6,916 nucleotides of DNA from an uncultured Erysipelotrichaceae bacterium (GCA_902795845.1 CADBMU010000069.1:1-6916); one strand, 5' to 3'. Positions 1-6,853 are shown, counted from the first letter of the stretch. Notes: generated from the letters alone by a model not told the origin. A program made the numbers and translations.

Positions 1-1
1 A

Positions 2-667
2 TTATTTACGCTTTGGTATTTCTAGATTTTTATTAAAATCATATAATTCTTCATTTTTTAAAAATAAATAAGCTATATCAACTGCAAATCTTTTTACCAA
101 ATCATTATAACCAAACACTTTTTTAAAACCATTAAGCAAATTAAAATAATACCATTCATGATAATCTTTAGGTCTTTTAAATTTACTATAAAATTCATCA
201 CCATACCTATTATCACCATTAATCAAATCTTCAATATTATTGATTTTATCGCATAATGGAACAATACATTCTTCTTTAGATAAATTAGGAATTAAATTGA
301 TTGTATGTTTTTTTCTATCTTCCCAATCAAGACTTTTATCTGGTTCACTTGCACAATCAACAAGATGTGCTACTTTACTAGTAAATGTTTTAGCAATATC
401 TTCAAGTGTGTATTTTGTATCTTCAACAACATCATGAAGATAAGCTGCCGCTATACATTCATCACAATAACCATTTTCTCTAACCATATTAGCAACTGCT
501 ATAGGATGATTTATATACAAAATACCATCTTTTCTTCTAGTATCACCATGAGCTTCTATTGCAAACTTTAAAGCTCTAGAAGTTAATGAATCTTCATTTA
601 ATAATTCAATTTCATTTATATTCTTTATTTCTTTATTATTTGCATAATCTTTTAATGATAATCCCAT
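2..667 (-). CDS. Stand-alone HD-domain hydrolase, SpoT/MESH1-like (probable (p)ppGpp hydrolase)
   Basis: This is a 221-residue soluble protein, complete to its TAA stop at 4-2. Visible motifs, numbered from the ATG, are HGDTRRKDG (His40, Arg45, Lys46), INHP (His54), LHDVVEDT (His78, Asp79, Glu82, Asp83) and CDKINN (Asp140, Asn144). By eye these match the HD hydrolase half of RelA/SpoT and the small hydrolase MESH1. His54, His78, Asp79 and Asp140 would bind Mn2+, and Glu82-Asp83 fit the hydrolytic ED pair. The family removes the 3'-pyrophosphate of (p)ppGpp in the cytoplasm. No synthetase, TGS or ACT domain is present, and the length suits a hydrolase-only protein. The remainder, about residues 150-221, is Tyr/Phe/Lys-rich and not recognised. 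It is the last visible gene of the unit with the LTA synthase-like and asnB genes. A GTG at 673 could add two residues, but the ATG at 667 has proper ribosome-site spacing. The family fold is clear; the substrate could be another nucleotide. Confidence 0.82.
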   Translation of the reverse strand: MGLSLKDYANNKEIKNINEIELLNEDSLTSRALKFAIEAHGDTRRKDGILYINHPIAVANMVRENGYCDECIAAAYLHDVVEDTKYTLEDIAKTFTSKVAHLVDCASEPDKSLDWEDRKKHTINLIPNLSKEECIVPLCDKINNIEDLINGDNRYGDEFYSKFKRPKDYHEWYYFNLLNGFKKVFGYNDLVKRFAVDIAYLFLKNEELYDFNKNLEIPKRK

Positions 668-673
668 AAACAC

Positions 674-678
674 CTCTA
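674..678 (-). promoter_or_regulatory. Ribosome binding site of the HD hydrolase gene
   Basis: On the minus strand AGAGG lies 6 nt before ATG667, which is normal spacing. It directly abuts the in-frame GTG at 673, leaving no spacer for that codon. The site therefore decides the start in favour of ATG667. It sits just after the asnB stop (682-680), so ribosomes ending asnB could re-initiate here. Confidence 0.75.
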
Positions 679-679
679 A

Positions 680-2506
680 TTATTTAACTGTTTCTAAAAA
701 GAATATTTCATACCACTTTAAGAAACAGTAGATAGTCCAGACTTTCTTGTAATTATCTTTCTTATTGTTCTTATGTTGTTCAAGTAATTTAATAATATAT
801 TTTTGATTAAAAAATTCTTTAACATAATCTTTACTGAATGTATCTTTTATTTCAGTATAAAAGTCATCATCTCTCATCCAATTTCGAAGTGGAACTGGGA
901 ATCCTAATTTTTTCTTCTTGTATGATTCATTTGGAATTACTTTTTTGGCAGCATCTCTTAAAGCAACTTTTGTATTTTCTTTCGTAACTTTATATTCAAT
1001 CGGAAGACTAGAAGCTACTTCAAAGACTTCCTTATCAATAAATGGCACTCTTCCTTCTAATGAATTTGCCATTGTCATTCTGTCAGCTTTTTGTAATATA
1101 TCCTTTATAAGCCAAAAGTTTATATCTATTGCTTGCATTTTAATAATATCACTTTTACCTTTTTGCTCTTCATAAACAGGTTTTGTAATATCTTCATTTT
1201 TTATTTGATTATTCAATCTCAATATTTTTTTTATTTCGTTTTTACCAAATACTCTATTAACTCCGATATAGTTTTCTTCTAAAGTCATACCACGTCTAAT
1301 CAAGAAATTTATTCCTCTTATTTCTGGTAAATTAGAAGCAATTTTTGCTATTAAATGACGTATCTTAAATGGTATTTTGTTATAAAATCCCATATCAACA
1401 TCTCTTCTATAAACATTATAGCCACCAAAGAATTCATCAGCACCTTCACCAGATAAAACTACTTTTACATCTTTACTAGCTAGATTTGCTACAAAATATA
1501 GAGCAACTGCAGCTGGATCTGATGATGGTTCATCCATATGATACATTATTTTAGGTATAATGTTCATATATTCTTCTTTAGTTATTTTCTTAGAAATATT
1601 TGTTATATTTAATTTATCAGTTAAATCTTTTGCATAATCTATTTCATTATATTTAGGTATGTCATATCCTACGGTATAAGTTTTAGCTGGTTTTGCTAGG
1701 GAAACTAAATATGAAGAATCTATTCCACTTGATAAAAAAGAGCCAACTTCTACGTCACTTAACATATGATGATTTACAGAATCTTGCATAACTTTAGCAA
1801 TCTTGTCTACACTTTTTTTATAATCTTCTGTTTTTTCATTAAATTCAATTTTATAGAATCTATCTTTTTTTATTTCACCATCTTTTATAGTTAAGCTATA
1901 GCCTGGTTCTAGTCGATAAACATTTTTAAAAAATGTTTCATTTGTAGGTGTAAAACTAAATGATAAATATGAAGCTAGTATTTCTTTATTCAATTCCTTT
2001 TTAAATTTTGGATGTTCTAAAAAAGATTTTATTTCTGAAGCAAACATAAATATTTCATCATTTTGATAAAAATATAATGGTTTTATTCCAAAGTTATCTC
2101 TTGCACAAAATAATGTTTTAGTATTCTTATCCCAAATAGCAAAAGCAAACATTCCTCTTAATTTTTTTGGTAAATCTTTTCCCCACTCTTCATATCCATG
2201 TAACAAAACTTCTGTGTCACTTTTTGTGGCAAATTTATGTTTATGTTTTTTTAATTCTGTTTTAAGCTCTGGATAATTGTAAATTTCACCATTAAAAACA
2301 ACAACTAAACTTTCATCTTCATTATACATTGGTTGTTTACCATTTGATAAATCTATTATAGAAAGTCTTCTATGACCTAAAGCTATATCACTATCAACGT
2401 AAAAGCCTTCAGCATCTGGTCCACGATGAGCAATTTTATCTGCCATATTTTTTATTATTTTCTTTTTATTTTTTTCTTTGTCTATAAATCCTACTATTCC
2501 ACACAT
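680..2506 (-). CDS. asnB: Asparagine synthase (glutamine-hydrolysing) family protein
   Basis: This 608-residue cytoplasmic enzyme transfers glutamine-derived ammonia to an acyl-adenylate, classically turning aspartate into asparagine. The N-terminal class II glutamine amidotransferase domain (about 2-210) begins MCGIVGF, with Cys2 as nucleophile once Met1 is removed. It also has Arg47 in GHRRLSI, NGE at 72-74 and Asp97 in SDTEV. The synthase domain (about 230-600) carries the ATP pyrophosphatase loop SSGIDSS at 259-265, SGEGADEFFGGY at 352-363 (Glu354 fits the general base) and GRVPFID at 485-491. All expected catalytic parts are present. The loop reads SSGxDS instead of SGGxDS, a variant I recall from Bacillus AsnO-type members. 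The ATG overlaps the upstream stop as TAATG, and its site AGGTG (2518-2514) lies 7 nt away inside the upstream gene, which suggests translational coupling. Some Bacilli AsnB proteins instead amidate meso-diaminopimelate in peptidoglycan. The envelope neighbour makes that a real alternative substrate; the family assignment is firm. Confidence 0.95.
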   Translation of the reverse strand: MCGIVGFIDKEKNKKKIIKNMADKIAHRGPDAEGFYVDSDIALGHRRLSIIDLSNGKQPMYNEDESLVVVFNGEIYNYPELKTELKKHKHKFATKSDTEVLLHGYEEWGKDLPKKLRGMFAFAIWDKNTKTLFCARDNFGIKPLYFYQNDEIFMFASEIKSFLEHPKFKKELNKEILASYLSFSFTPTNETFFKNVYRLEPGYSLTIKDGEIKKDRFYKIEFNEKTEDYKKSVDKIAKVMQDSVNHHMLSDVEVGSFLSSGIDSSYLVSLAKPAKTYTVGYDIPKYNEIDYAKDLTDKLNITNISKKITKEEYMNIIPKIMYHMDEPSSDPAAVALYFVANLASKDVKVVLSGEGADEFFGGYNVYRRDVDMGFYNKIPFKIRHLIAKIASNLPEIRGINFLIRRGMTLEENYIGVNRVFGKNEIKKILRLNNQIKNEDITKPVYEEQKGKSDIIKMQAIDINFWLIKDILQKADRMTMANSLEGRVPFIDKEVFEVASSLPIEYKVTKENTKVALRDAAKKVIPNESYKKKKLGFPVPLRNWMRDDDFYTEIKDTFSKDYVKEFFNQKYIIKLLEQHKNNKKDNYKKVWTIYCFLKWYEIFFLETVK

Positions 2507-4431
2507 TATTTATCACCTATTACTTTCCTATAAATATCAGTCTCTAATATCATTTTACTTGCTATAAAACTATTGTCAACTCTTAATTTCATATTTTCTA
2601 AATAATTATCAGTTAAGTTAACACTATTATTTGGTATAAAAGTTTTAGTACTGTTTATATATTTTCCATTATCAGAAATGAAACTATGATCTGAAAATAT
2701 AGCAAGACCTTCTGTATCACTTAAAATATCATTACCTATTAGTAACCTGGAATCATATGATACACCAAATAAATTTAGAATTGTTGGTAATACATCTATT
2801 TGGCTACCAACTTTGTCTACTTCTTTTATTATTTTATCATTATTATTCCAAATTATAAGATTACTATGATTAACTTCAAATAATTCATCTCTTTCATAGG
2901 AAGATATTTCATTAATTTCATCAACACTCAAAGTATAAGGATAATGATCTCCTGTTATAACAATAACAGTGTCATCAAGTTTATTACTTGCTTTTAAGTT
3001 ATTAATTAAAGCCTCTATAGCTCTATCAAATTCTATCTGACTTGCTAAATATGCTTTTAACTCTTCATCATAAGGTAAATTTTTAACCAATTCTTCATTT
3101 TTTATCGCAATGCTATTACCACCATTGAAATTATATGGTGCATGTCCACTAACTGAAATATAATAAGTCATAAATTTATCATTTTGCATATATAGAGGAC
3201 TAGTTTTATTAATCATATCAATATCACTTGGTAACCATTTACAATCAATATAATTTTCCATACCATTTTTACATCCCATATAATTATTAAAGCCAAGAGT
3301 TGGCATAGTCAAATCTCTTTTATAATAAGTATAAGTCCAATCATGATATGCATTTGTTTGATAACCTAAGCTATTAAAAGTGTTTCCAAAAGAATATAAA
3401 AATGATGGGTTATACTTTCGCCAAAGGTTTAATATTTCCTGAGTTGGAATAAGACTGGTGGTAGCTTGAAACTCACCACCAGTAGTTGATAAGAACACAG
3501 GCGAATAATAATTATTAAATACAAACCCAGTATGAGTTAATTTATATAATGTCGGCGTTAATTTTTCATCAACAGCTATACTATTAAAACCTTCTGCTAA
3601 AATAAAAATTAAATTCTTACCTTTATACATACCAGTATATTCGTTCTTAGATGTAGCAATGTTATTTTCTAAATATTCATATAAATTTTTTTCTTCATCA
3701 CTTATAGCTTTATTTTTTAAAGAAGCAAAATCTATATTTAATATATTATCTTCATGTTTTGAAATAACTGTTTCATTTCTATTTTCTTTGAACGTTTTTT
3801 GAATTTCTATTGTATCATTGAATCCAAATAAGAATCTTTCAACGTTTAATCTACTACTGGTTATAAGTCCAAAATAATTAATACTTTCTAATAAGTTATC
3901 ATATTTAAAATAATACTTATAACCAGTTTGTTTAAAAGGAATTATAATTAAAATAGAACATAAATAACTTATTAGAATTTTAGAAAATAACTTCCATTTT
4001 CTTTTATGATAATTTCTAAAATCTATTTTTTTATTAAAAATAATTAATAAAATAAGTGGAATAATCATTATTAATATATAACCAATATTTTCAAAAAATA
4101 CTTGGAATCCAATTTTATAAAATTCTATAGCTTGAGTTGCTAGTGTAATTGTACTTATTGAAAAAGGTACATCTAGTAGCTTGTAATAAACTAAATTAAA
4201 TCCAAATAAAAATGAAATTAAAACTGTAATAATTATTGTAAAAATAAATTGTTTATTTCTTGTTTTAAATATTTTAGTTAAAAAATATAAAATTAATGCA
4301 ACAGTTATTGAAAAAAATAAAGTGAAAATTAAACCATCAGTAAAATTTTTATAAACTTCTATTTTATAACATAATTCTAAATATAAAATTAATATCAAAT
4401 AAAAAGCGAAAAGATTTAGTTTTTTATTCAT
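2506..4431 (-). CDS. Lipoteichoic acid synthase-family membrane phosphoglycerol transferase (LtaS-like)
   Basis: This 641-residue protein is built like LtaS. Five hydrophobic segments (about 6-22, 34-54, 62-82, 112-132 and 149-166) precede a linker and a sulfatase-fold domain (about 270-580) that would face outward. LtaS moves glycerol phosphate from phosphatidylglycerol onto a growing lipoteichoic acid chain. Visible motifs are ILAEGF (Glu280, metal), TTGGEF (Thr316, aligned by eye with the LtaS nucleophile), SGHAPY (His430, substrate pocket) and TGDHYP (Asp495, His496, metal). YYKRD at 369-373 seems to replace FWNRD of S. aureus LtaS, keeping Arg but changing Trp to Tyr. No lipoprotein signal is seen. 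The start ATG4431 has AAAGAG 8 nt upstream. The gene has its own probable promoter behind tex and overlaps asnB by one base. Another glycerophosphate or phosphoethanolamine transferase of the same superfamily cannot be excluded, so no gene symbol is given. Confidence 0.88.
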   Translation of the reverse strand: MNKKLNLFAFYLILILYLELCYKIEVYKNFTDGLIFTLFFSITVALILYFLTKIFKTRNKQFIFTIIITVLISFLFGFNLVYYKLLDVPFSISTITLATQAIEFYKIGFQVFFENIGYILIMIIPLILLIIFNKKIDFRNYHKRKWKLFSKILISYLCSILIIIPFKQTGYKYYFKYDNLLESINYFGLITSSRLNVERFLFGFNDTIEIQKTFKENRNETVISKHEDNILNIDFASLKNKAISDEEKNLYEYLENNIATSKNEYTGMYKGKNLIFILAEGFNSIAVDEKLTPTLYKLTHTGFVFNNYYSPVFLSTTGGEFQATTSLIPTQEILNLWRKYNPSFLYSFGNTFNSLGYQTNAYHDWTYTYYKRDLTMPTLGFNNYMGCKNGMENYIDCKWLPSDIDMINKTSPLYMQNDKFMTYYISVSGHAPYNFNGGNSIAIKNEELVKNLPYDEELKAYLASQIEFDRAIEALINNLKASNKLDDTVIVITGDHYPYTLSVDEINEISSYERDELFEVNHSNLIIWNNNDKIIKEVDKVGSQIDVLPTILNLFGVSYDSRLLIGNDILSDTEGLAIFSDHSFISDNGKYINSTKTFIPNNSVNLTDNYLENMKLRVDNSFIASKMILETDIYRKVIGDK

Positions 4432-4454
4432 ACTACCAACTCTTTCTGCTTTTT

Positions 4455-4483
4455 ATTATAACATTTTTATTTATTTTATTAAA
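4455..4483 (-). promoter_or_regulatory. Probable promoter of the LTA synthase-asnB-HD unit
   Basis: The minus strand carries a perfect extended -10 element, TGTTATAAT (TG at 4463-4462, TATAAT at 4460-4455), in the 39-nt gap after tex. A weak -35 (TTTAAT, 4483-4478) lies 17 nt upstream, inside the last codons of tex. Transcription would start near 4448, giving a leader of about 17 nt. Chance TATAAT matches are common in such A+T-rich DNA, but the TG extension and the intergenic position raise the odds. No terminator is visible after tex, so read-through is also possible. Confidence 0.55.
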
Positions 4484-6606
4484 CTTAAAAATACTCTATT
4501 TTTTTCTAAATCAACATCAACAACATAACAATCTACAATATCTCCAACTTTAACAATATCAAGTGGATCTTTAACAAAATCATGACTCAACTTTGAAACA
4601 TGAATTAAACCATCGTCATGAAGTCCAATATCAACAAATGCTCCAAATGAAACAACATTTCTTACAACACCATTTAATTGCATTCCTTTTTTTAGATCTT
4701 TAATATCTAATACATCTTTTTTTAATATTATGTTATCTAAATTATCACGAGGATCTAATCCTGGATTTAATAGTTCTTTAATAATATCACTTAAGGTATA
4801 TTCATCAGTATTAAGATTTTTAGCCATTTCTTTTACATTAATTTCATTTAATTTATTTTTAAATTCTTCTTTATTGATATCTTTCAAATCAAGATTAACT
4901 TCATTAATTAGTTTATTAGCAATATCATAACTTTCTGGGTGAATTCCCGTTTTATCAAGTAAATTATCACCATCAGGTATTCTTAAGAAACCAATTGCTT
5001 GTTCATATATTTTATCAGATATTCCTTTTATTTTCTTAATTTCTTCTCTAGATTTTATTTTATATAATTCTTTATAATTAGTAATTGCATCTATTGCTTT
5101 TTTATTCATTCCAGAAATATATTTTAATATACTTGTTGATGCTGTATTAACATTAACTCCAACTTCATTTACTATTTTTTCTACAGTAAATTCTAAAGCT
5201 TCTGTTAAATTTTTTTGATTAACATCATGTTGGTATTCTCCAACTCCAATACTCTTTGGATCAATTTTAACTAATTCTGATAATGGATCTTGTACTCTTC
5301 TTCCAATTGATATTGCACTTCTTTTTTCAACAGTTAAATCTGGAAATTCTTTTATAGCTAGATCACTTGCAGAATAAACAGATGCACCAGCTTCACTTAC
5401 TATTGCATACTTAACATCTAAATCTTTTATGGCATCAGCAACAAACATTTCACTTTCACGTGAAGCAGTACCATTACCTATAGCAATTAAATTAATATCA
5501 TATTTTTCAATTAAATCTCTTAATATTTTCTTTGCTTCTTCTTTTTTATTATGTGGTTCATGGGGATAAATTGTTTCTACTTTTATCATATTTCCTGACT
5601 CATCAAGTACTGCTAATTTACACCCTGTTCTAAATGCTGGGTCAAATCCTAAAACTTTTGAATTTTTGATTGGTTTTGTTAGTAATAAGTTTTCTAAATT
5701 ACTTTTAAAATTTTCTATAGCTAATTGTTCTGCATGTTCTGTTAATTCACTTCTTATCTCACGTTCTATACTTGGTAAAATTAATCTTTTTAATGAATCT
5801 TTAATAGCAGATTTGACTAATTCTACAACAAAAGATTCTTTATTTTTTATAATTTTATTTTCTAGATATTCTTGAATATTGTCAAAATTATAATCAAGTG
5901 AAACAGTAAGTATTTTTTCGTCTTCTCCTCGATTCATAGCAAGAACTCTATAATGTTTAGCGTATTTTATCTTTTCTTGAAAATCATAGTACATTTCATA
6001 TGTTTTTTTAGAATCTTCTGCATTTTTCTTCAACTTAGAAGTTATAAAACCATTGTTAAAAATATTTTGTCTAATAGATTTACGATAAAATGCATTATCA
6101 CTTATCCATTCAGCTATTATAAATGAAGCTCCTTCTAAAGCTTTTTCGGTATTTTCAATACCTTCTTTTATATATTTTATAGCTAAGTTTTCTAAAGTTC
6201 CATTTGTTGGAAAAGCCATAATCATTTTAGCAAGTGGTTCTAAACCTAATTTAATTGCTTCACTTGCTTTTGTTTTTTTCTTTTCTTTAAATGGTCGATA
6301 CAAATCTTCTACTTCTGTAAGTTTATTACAAGCCATTATGTTTCTTTGTAATTCTTCTGTTAATAAACCTTTTTCATCGATTAATCTAATTACATCTTCT
6401 TTTCTTTTTAATAAATTCATAAGATATGTATATTGATTTTCAATAACTCTTATTTGCTCTTCATCAAGTGAACCGGTAGCTTCTTTTCTGTATCTTGCAA
6501 TGAACGGAATAGTACAGCCATCTTCTAATAAATTTAATGCACTTTTTATTTGACTTTCTTTAACATTTAAATAGTTTGCTAGTTGTTTAATTATTTCTTC
6601 ATTCAT
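4471..6606 (-). CDS. tex: Tex/YdcI family S1 RNA-binding transcription accessory protein
   Basis: This is a 711-residue cytoplasmic protein, near the usual Gram-positive length (about 720). The domains run in the canonical Tex order. The helical Tex N-terminal region includes FIARYRKEATGSLDEEQIR at 35-53. A YqgF/RNase H-like domain (about 316-450) has GFDPAFRTGCKLAVLD and GNGTASRE. The SIGVGEYQHDV segment lies at 452-462. A helix-hairpin-helix region (about 480-545) includes SGMNKKAIDAI and IKGISDKIYEQA. A C-terminal S1 domain (about 640-709) has GMQLNGVVRNVVSFGAFVDI and DGLIHVSKLS. Tex is structurally related to eukaryotic Spt6, binds nucleic acid and is thought to act with RNA polymerase or on RNA; its exact role is not settled. 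The protein ends right after S1, without the extra tail of some proteobacterial versions. The ATG has AGAGG (6618-6614) 7 nt upstream. It has its own promoter and is the first visible minus-strand gene. Confidence 0.96.
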   Translation of the reverse strand: MNEEIIKQLANYLNVKESQIKSALNLLEDGCTIPFIARYRKEATGSLDEEQIRVIENQYTYLMNLLKRKEDVIRLIDEKGLLTEELQRNIMACNKLTEVEDLYRPFKEKKKTKASEAIKLGLEPLAKMIMAFPTNGTLENLAIKYIKEGIENTEKALEGASFIIAEWISDNAFYRKSIRQNIFNNGFITSKLKKNAEDSKKTYEMYYDFQEKIKYAKHYRVLAMNRGEDEKILTVSLDYNFDNIQEYLENKIIKNKESFVVELVKSAIKDSLKRLILPSIEREIRSELTEHAEQLAIENFKSNLENLLLTKPIKNSKVLGFDPAFRTGCKLAVLDESGNMIKVETIYPHEPHNKKEEAKKILRDLIEKYDINLIAIGNGTASRESEMFVADAIKDLDVKYAIVSEAGASVYSASDLAIKEFPDLTVEKRSAISIGRRVQDPLSELVKIDPKSIGVGEYQHDVNQKNLTEALEFTVEKIVNEVGVNVNTASTSILKYISGMNKKAIDAITNYKELYKIKSREEIKKIKGISDKIYEQAIGFLRIPDGDNLLDKTGIHPESYDIANKLINEVNLDLKDINKEEFKNKLNEINVKEMAKNLNTDEYTLSDIIKELLNPGLDPRDNLDNIILKKDVLDIKDLKKGMQLNGVVRNVVSFGAFVDIGLHDDGLIHVSKLSHDFVKDPLDIVKVGDIVDCYVVDVDLEKNRVFLSLIK

Positions 6607-6630
6607 ATTGTTACCTCTTTTTCAAAAAAA

Positions 6631-6655
6631 TATAGATAAGTTATTCTTATCTATA
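6631..6655. repeat. 25-bp inverted repeat in the tex leader (operator or 5' hairpin/attenuator)
   Basis: TATAGATAAG (6631-6640) and CTTATCTATA (6646-6655) are perfect 10-bp inverted arms around TTATT. Read on the minus strand, the hairpin is followed at once by seven T residues (6630-6624), 6 nt before the AGAGG of tex. It therefore looks like a weak, low-G+C intrinsic terminator within the leader. It also begins 4 bp after the -10 box of the tex promoter, so it covers the expected start near 6652 and could be a repressor operator. A transcript starting at 6652 would still form about 7 bp of the stem. The symmetry is directly seen; the role is open. Confidence 0.6.
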
Positions 6656-6658
6656 AAA

Positions 6659-6687
6659 ATTATAAAATATATTTTATTTTTTAACAA
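6659..6687 (-). promoter_or_regulatory. tex: Probable tex promoter
   Basis: On the minus strand TTGTTA (6687-6682, four of six matches to TTGACA) is separated by exactly 17 nt from a perfect TATAAT (6664-6659). Predicted initiation near 6652 gives a tex leader of about 46 nt. It is the best-scoring site by eye upstream of tex and lies next to the inverted repeat at 6631-6655. Confidence 0.65.
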
Positions 6688-6705
6688 GTTTTATAATTAT
6701 AAATA

Positions 6706-6734
6706 TTGTTTAATATAAAAATATATGATATTAT
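6706..6734 (+). promoter_or_regulatory. Probable promoter of the plus-strand structured RNA
   Basis: TTGTTT (6706-6711) and TATTAT (6729-6734) are spaced 17 bp apart, with the extended -10 dinucleotide TG at 6726-6727. A 6-nt discriminator places the start at A6741, exactly the first base of the AGGTG arm that closes the downstream RNA fold. It is divergent from the tex promoter, with the two -35 boxes about 18 bp apart. The agreement between promoter spacing and RNA fold is the main support. Confidence 0.6.
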
Positions 6735-6740
6735 TAATTT

Positions 6741-6835
6741 AGGTGAGAAGCAAAAAGTCTTTTAGAGACTTGATGCTTGCCATGTTTAGTGATAAGCACC
6801 TTTATTCAGGTTTTAAGAATTAAGATGCTTTTTTT
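6741..6835 (+). ncRNA. Structured leader RNA or small RNA, riboswitch/attenuator-like, class unknown
   Basis: The predicted transcript of about 95 nt starts at A6741. P1 pairs AGGTG (6741-6745) with CACCT (6797-6801). P2 pairs AAGCA (6748-6752) with TGCTT (6774-6778), and continues across a small internal loop as AAGTCT (6755-6760) with AGACTT (6766-6771) and a TTTAG loop. The strand from 6779 to 6796 is unpaired in this fold. The 3' part is an intrinsic terminator whose 5' arm (6794-6807) contains the P1 strand CACCT, so P1 and the terminator exclude each other. That suggests an ON-type switch: stabilising P1 would let transcription pass. It lacks the SRP GGAAGNAGC-type core, the T-box AGGGTGG and the TPP, SAM, FMN, cobalamin, purine and fluoride signatures I know. 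No regulated gene lies in the window; a free-standing sRNA is the alternative. Confidence 0.55.
6794..6835 (+). terminator. Intrinsic terminator of the structured RNA
   Basis: AAGCA (6794-6798) pairs with TGCTT (6826-6830). After one C-A mismatch, CTT (6800-6802) pairs with AAG (6822-6824). After a T-T mismatch, ATTC (6804-6807) pairs with GAAT (6817-6820), leaving a 9-nt loop. This gives 12 base pairs with two mismatches. Seven T residues (6829-6835) follow, five of them unpaired. The 5' arm shares 6797-6801 with the P1 stem of the leader RNA, so termination may be conditional. Confidence 0.65.
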
Positions 6836-6853
6836 ATTACTTATAAGTAATAA
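6834..6853. repeat. Perfect 20-bp palindrome
   Basis: TTATTACTTATAAGTAATAA reads the same on both strands with no central spacer, and symmetry stops at 6833/6854. It begins inside the T tract of the terminator. It could be a dimeric-regulator operator, or an 8-bp hairpin with a 4-nt loop backing up the terminator. On the minus strand it is followed by T-poor sequence (AAAAAAGC), so it does not look like a terminator in that direction. Only the symmetry is certain. Confidence 0.5.

Noticed and set aside
671..673. GTG as the start of the HD hydrolase, adding two residues
   Set aside because: It directly abuts AGAGG, leaving no spacer, while ATG667 is 6 nt away; the HD fold begins well after both.
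240..1175. Several plus-strand open frames of 65-90 codons opposite the HD hydrolase and asnB genes, with similar ones opposite tex
   Set aside because: They lie antisense to strongly recognisable minus-strand genes, show no family motifs, and their composition is what the complementary strand of A+T-rich genes produces.
6752..6771. Minus-strand terminator made by the AGTCT/AGACT hairpin followed by five T
   Set aside because: It could weakly stop transcripts entering from the right, but the better promoter, start and terminator agreement is on the plus strand. It is kept only as an alternative reading of P2.
6741..6835. Assignment to small SRP RNA, 6S, tmRNA, T-box or a named riboswitch
   Set aside because: The conserved cores of these families that I can recall are absent, and the length is wrong for 6S and tmRNA.
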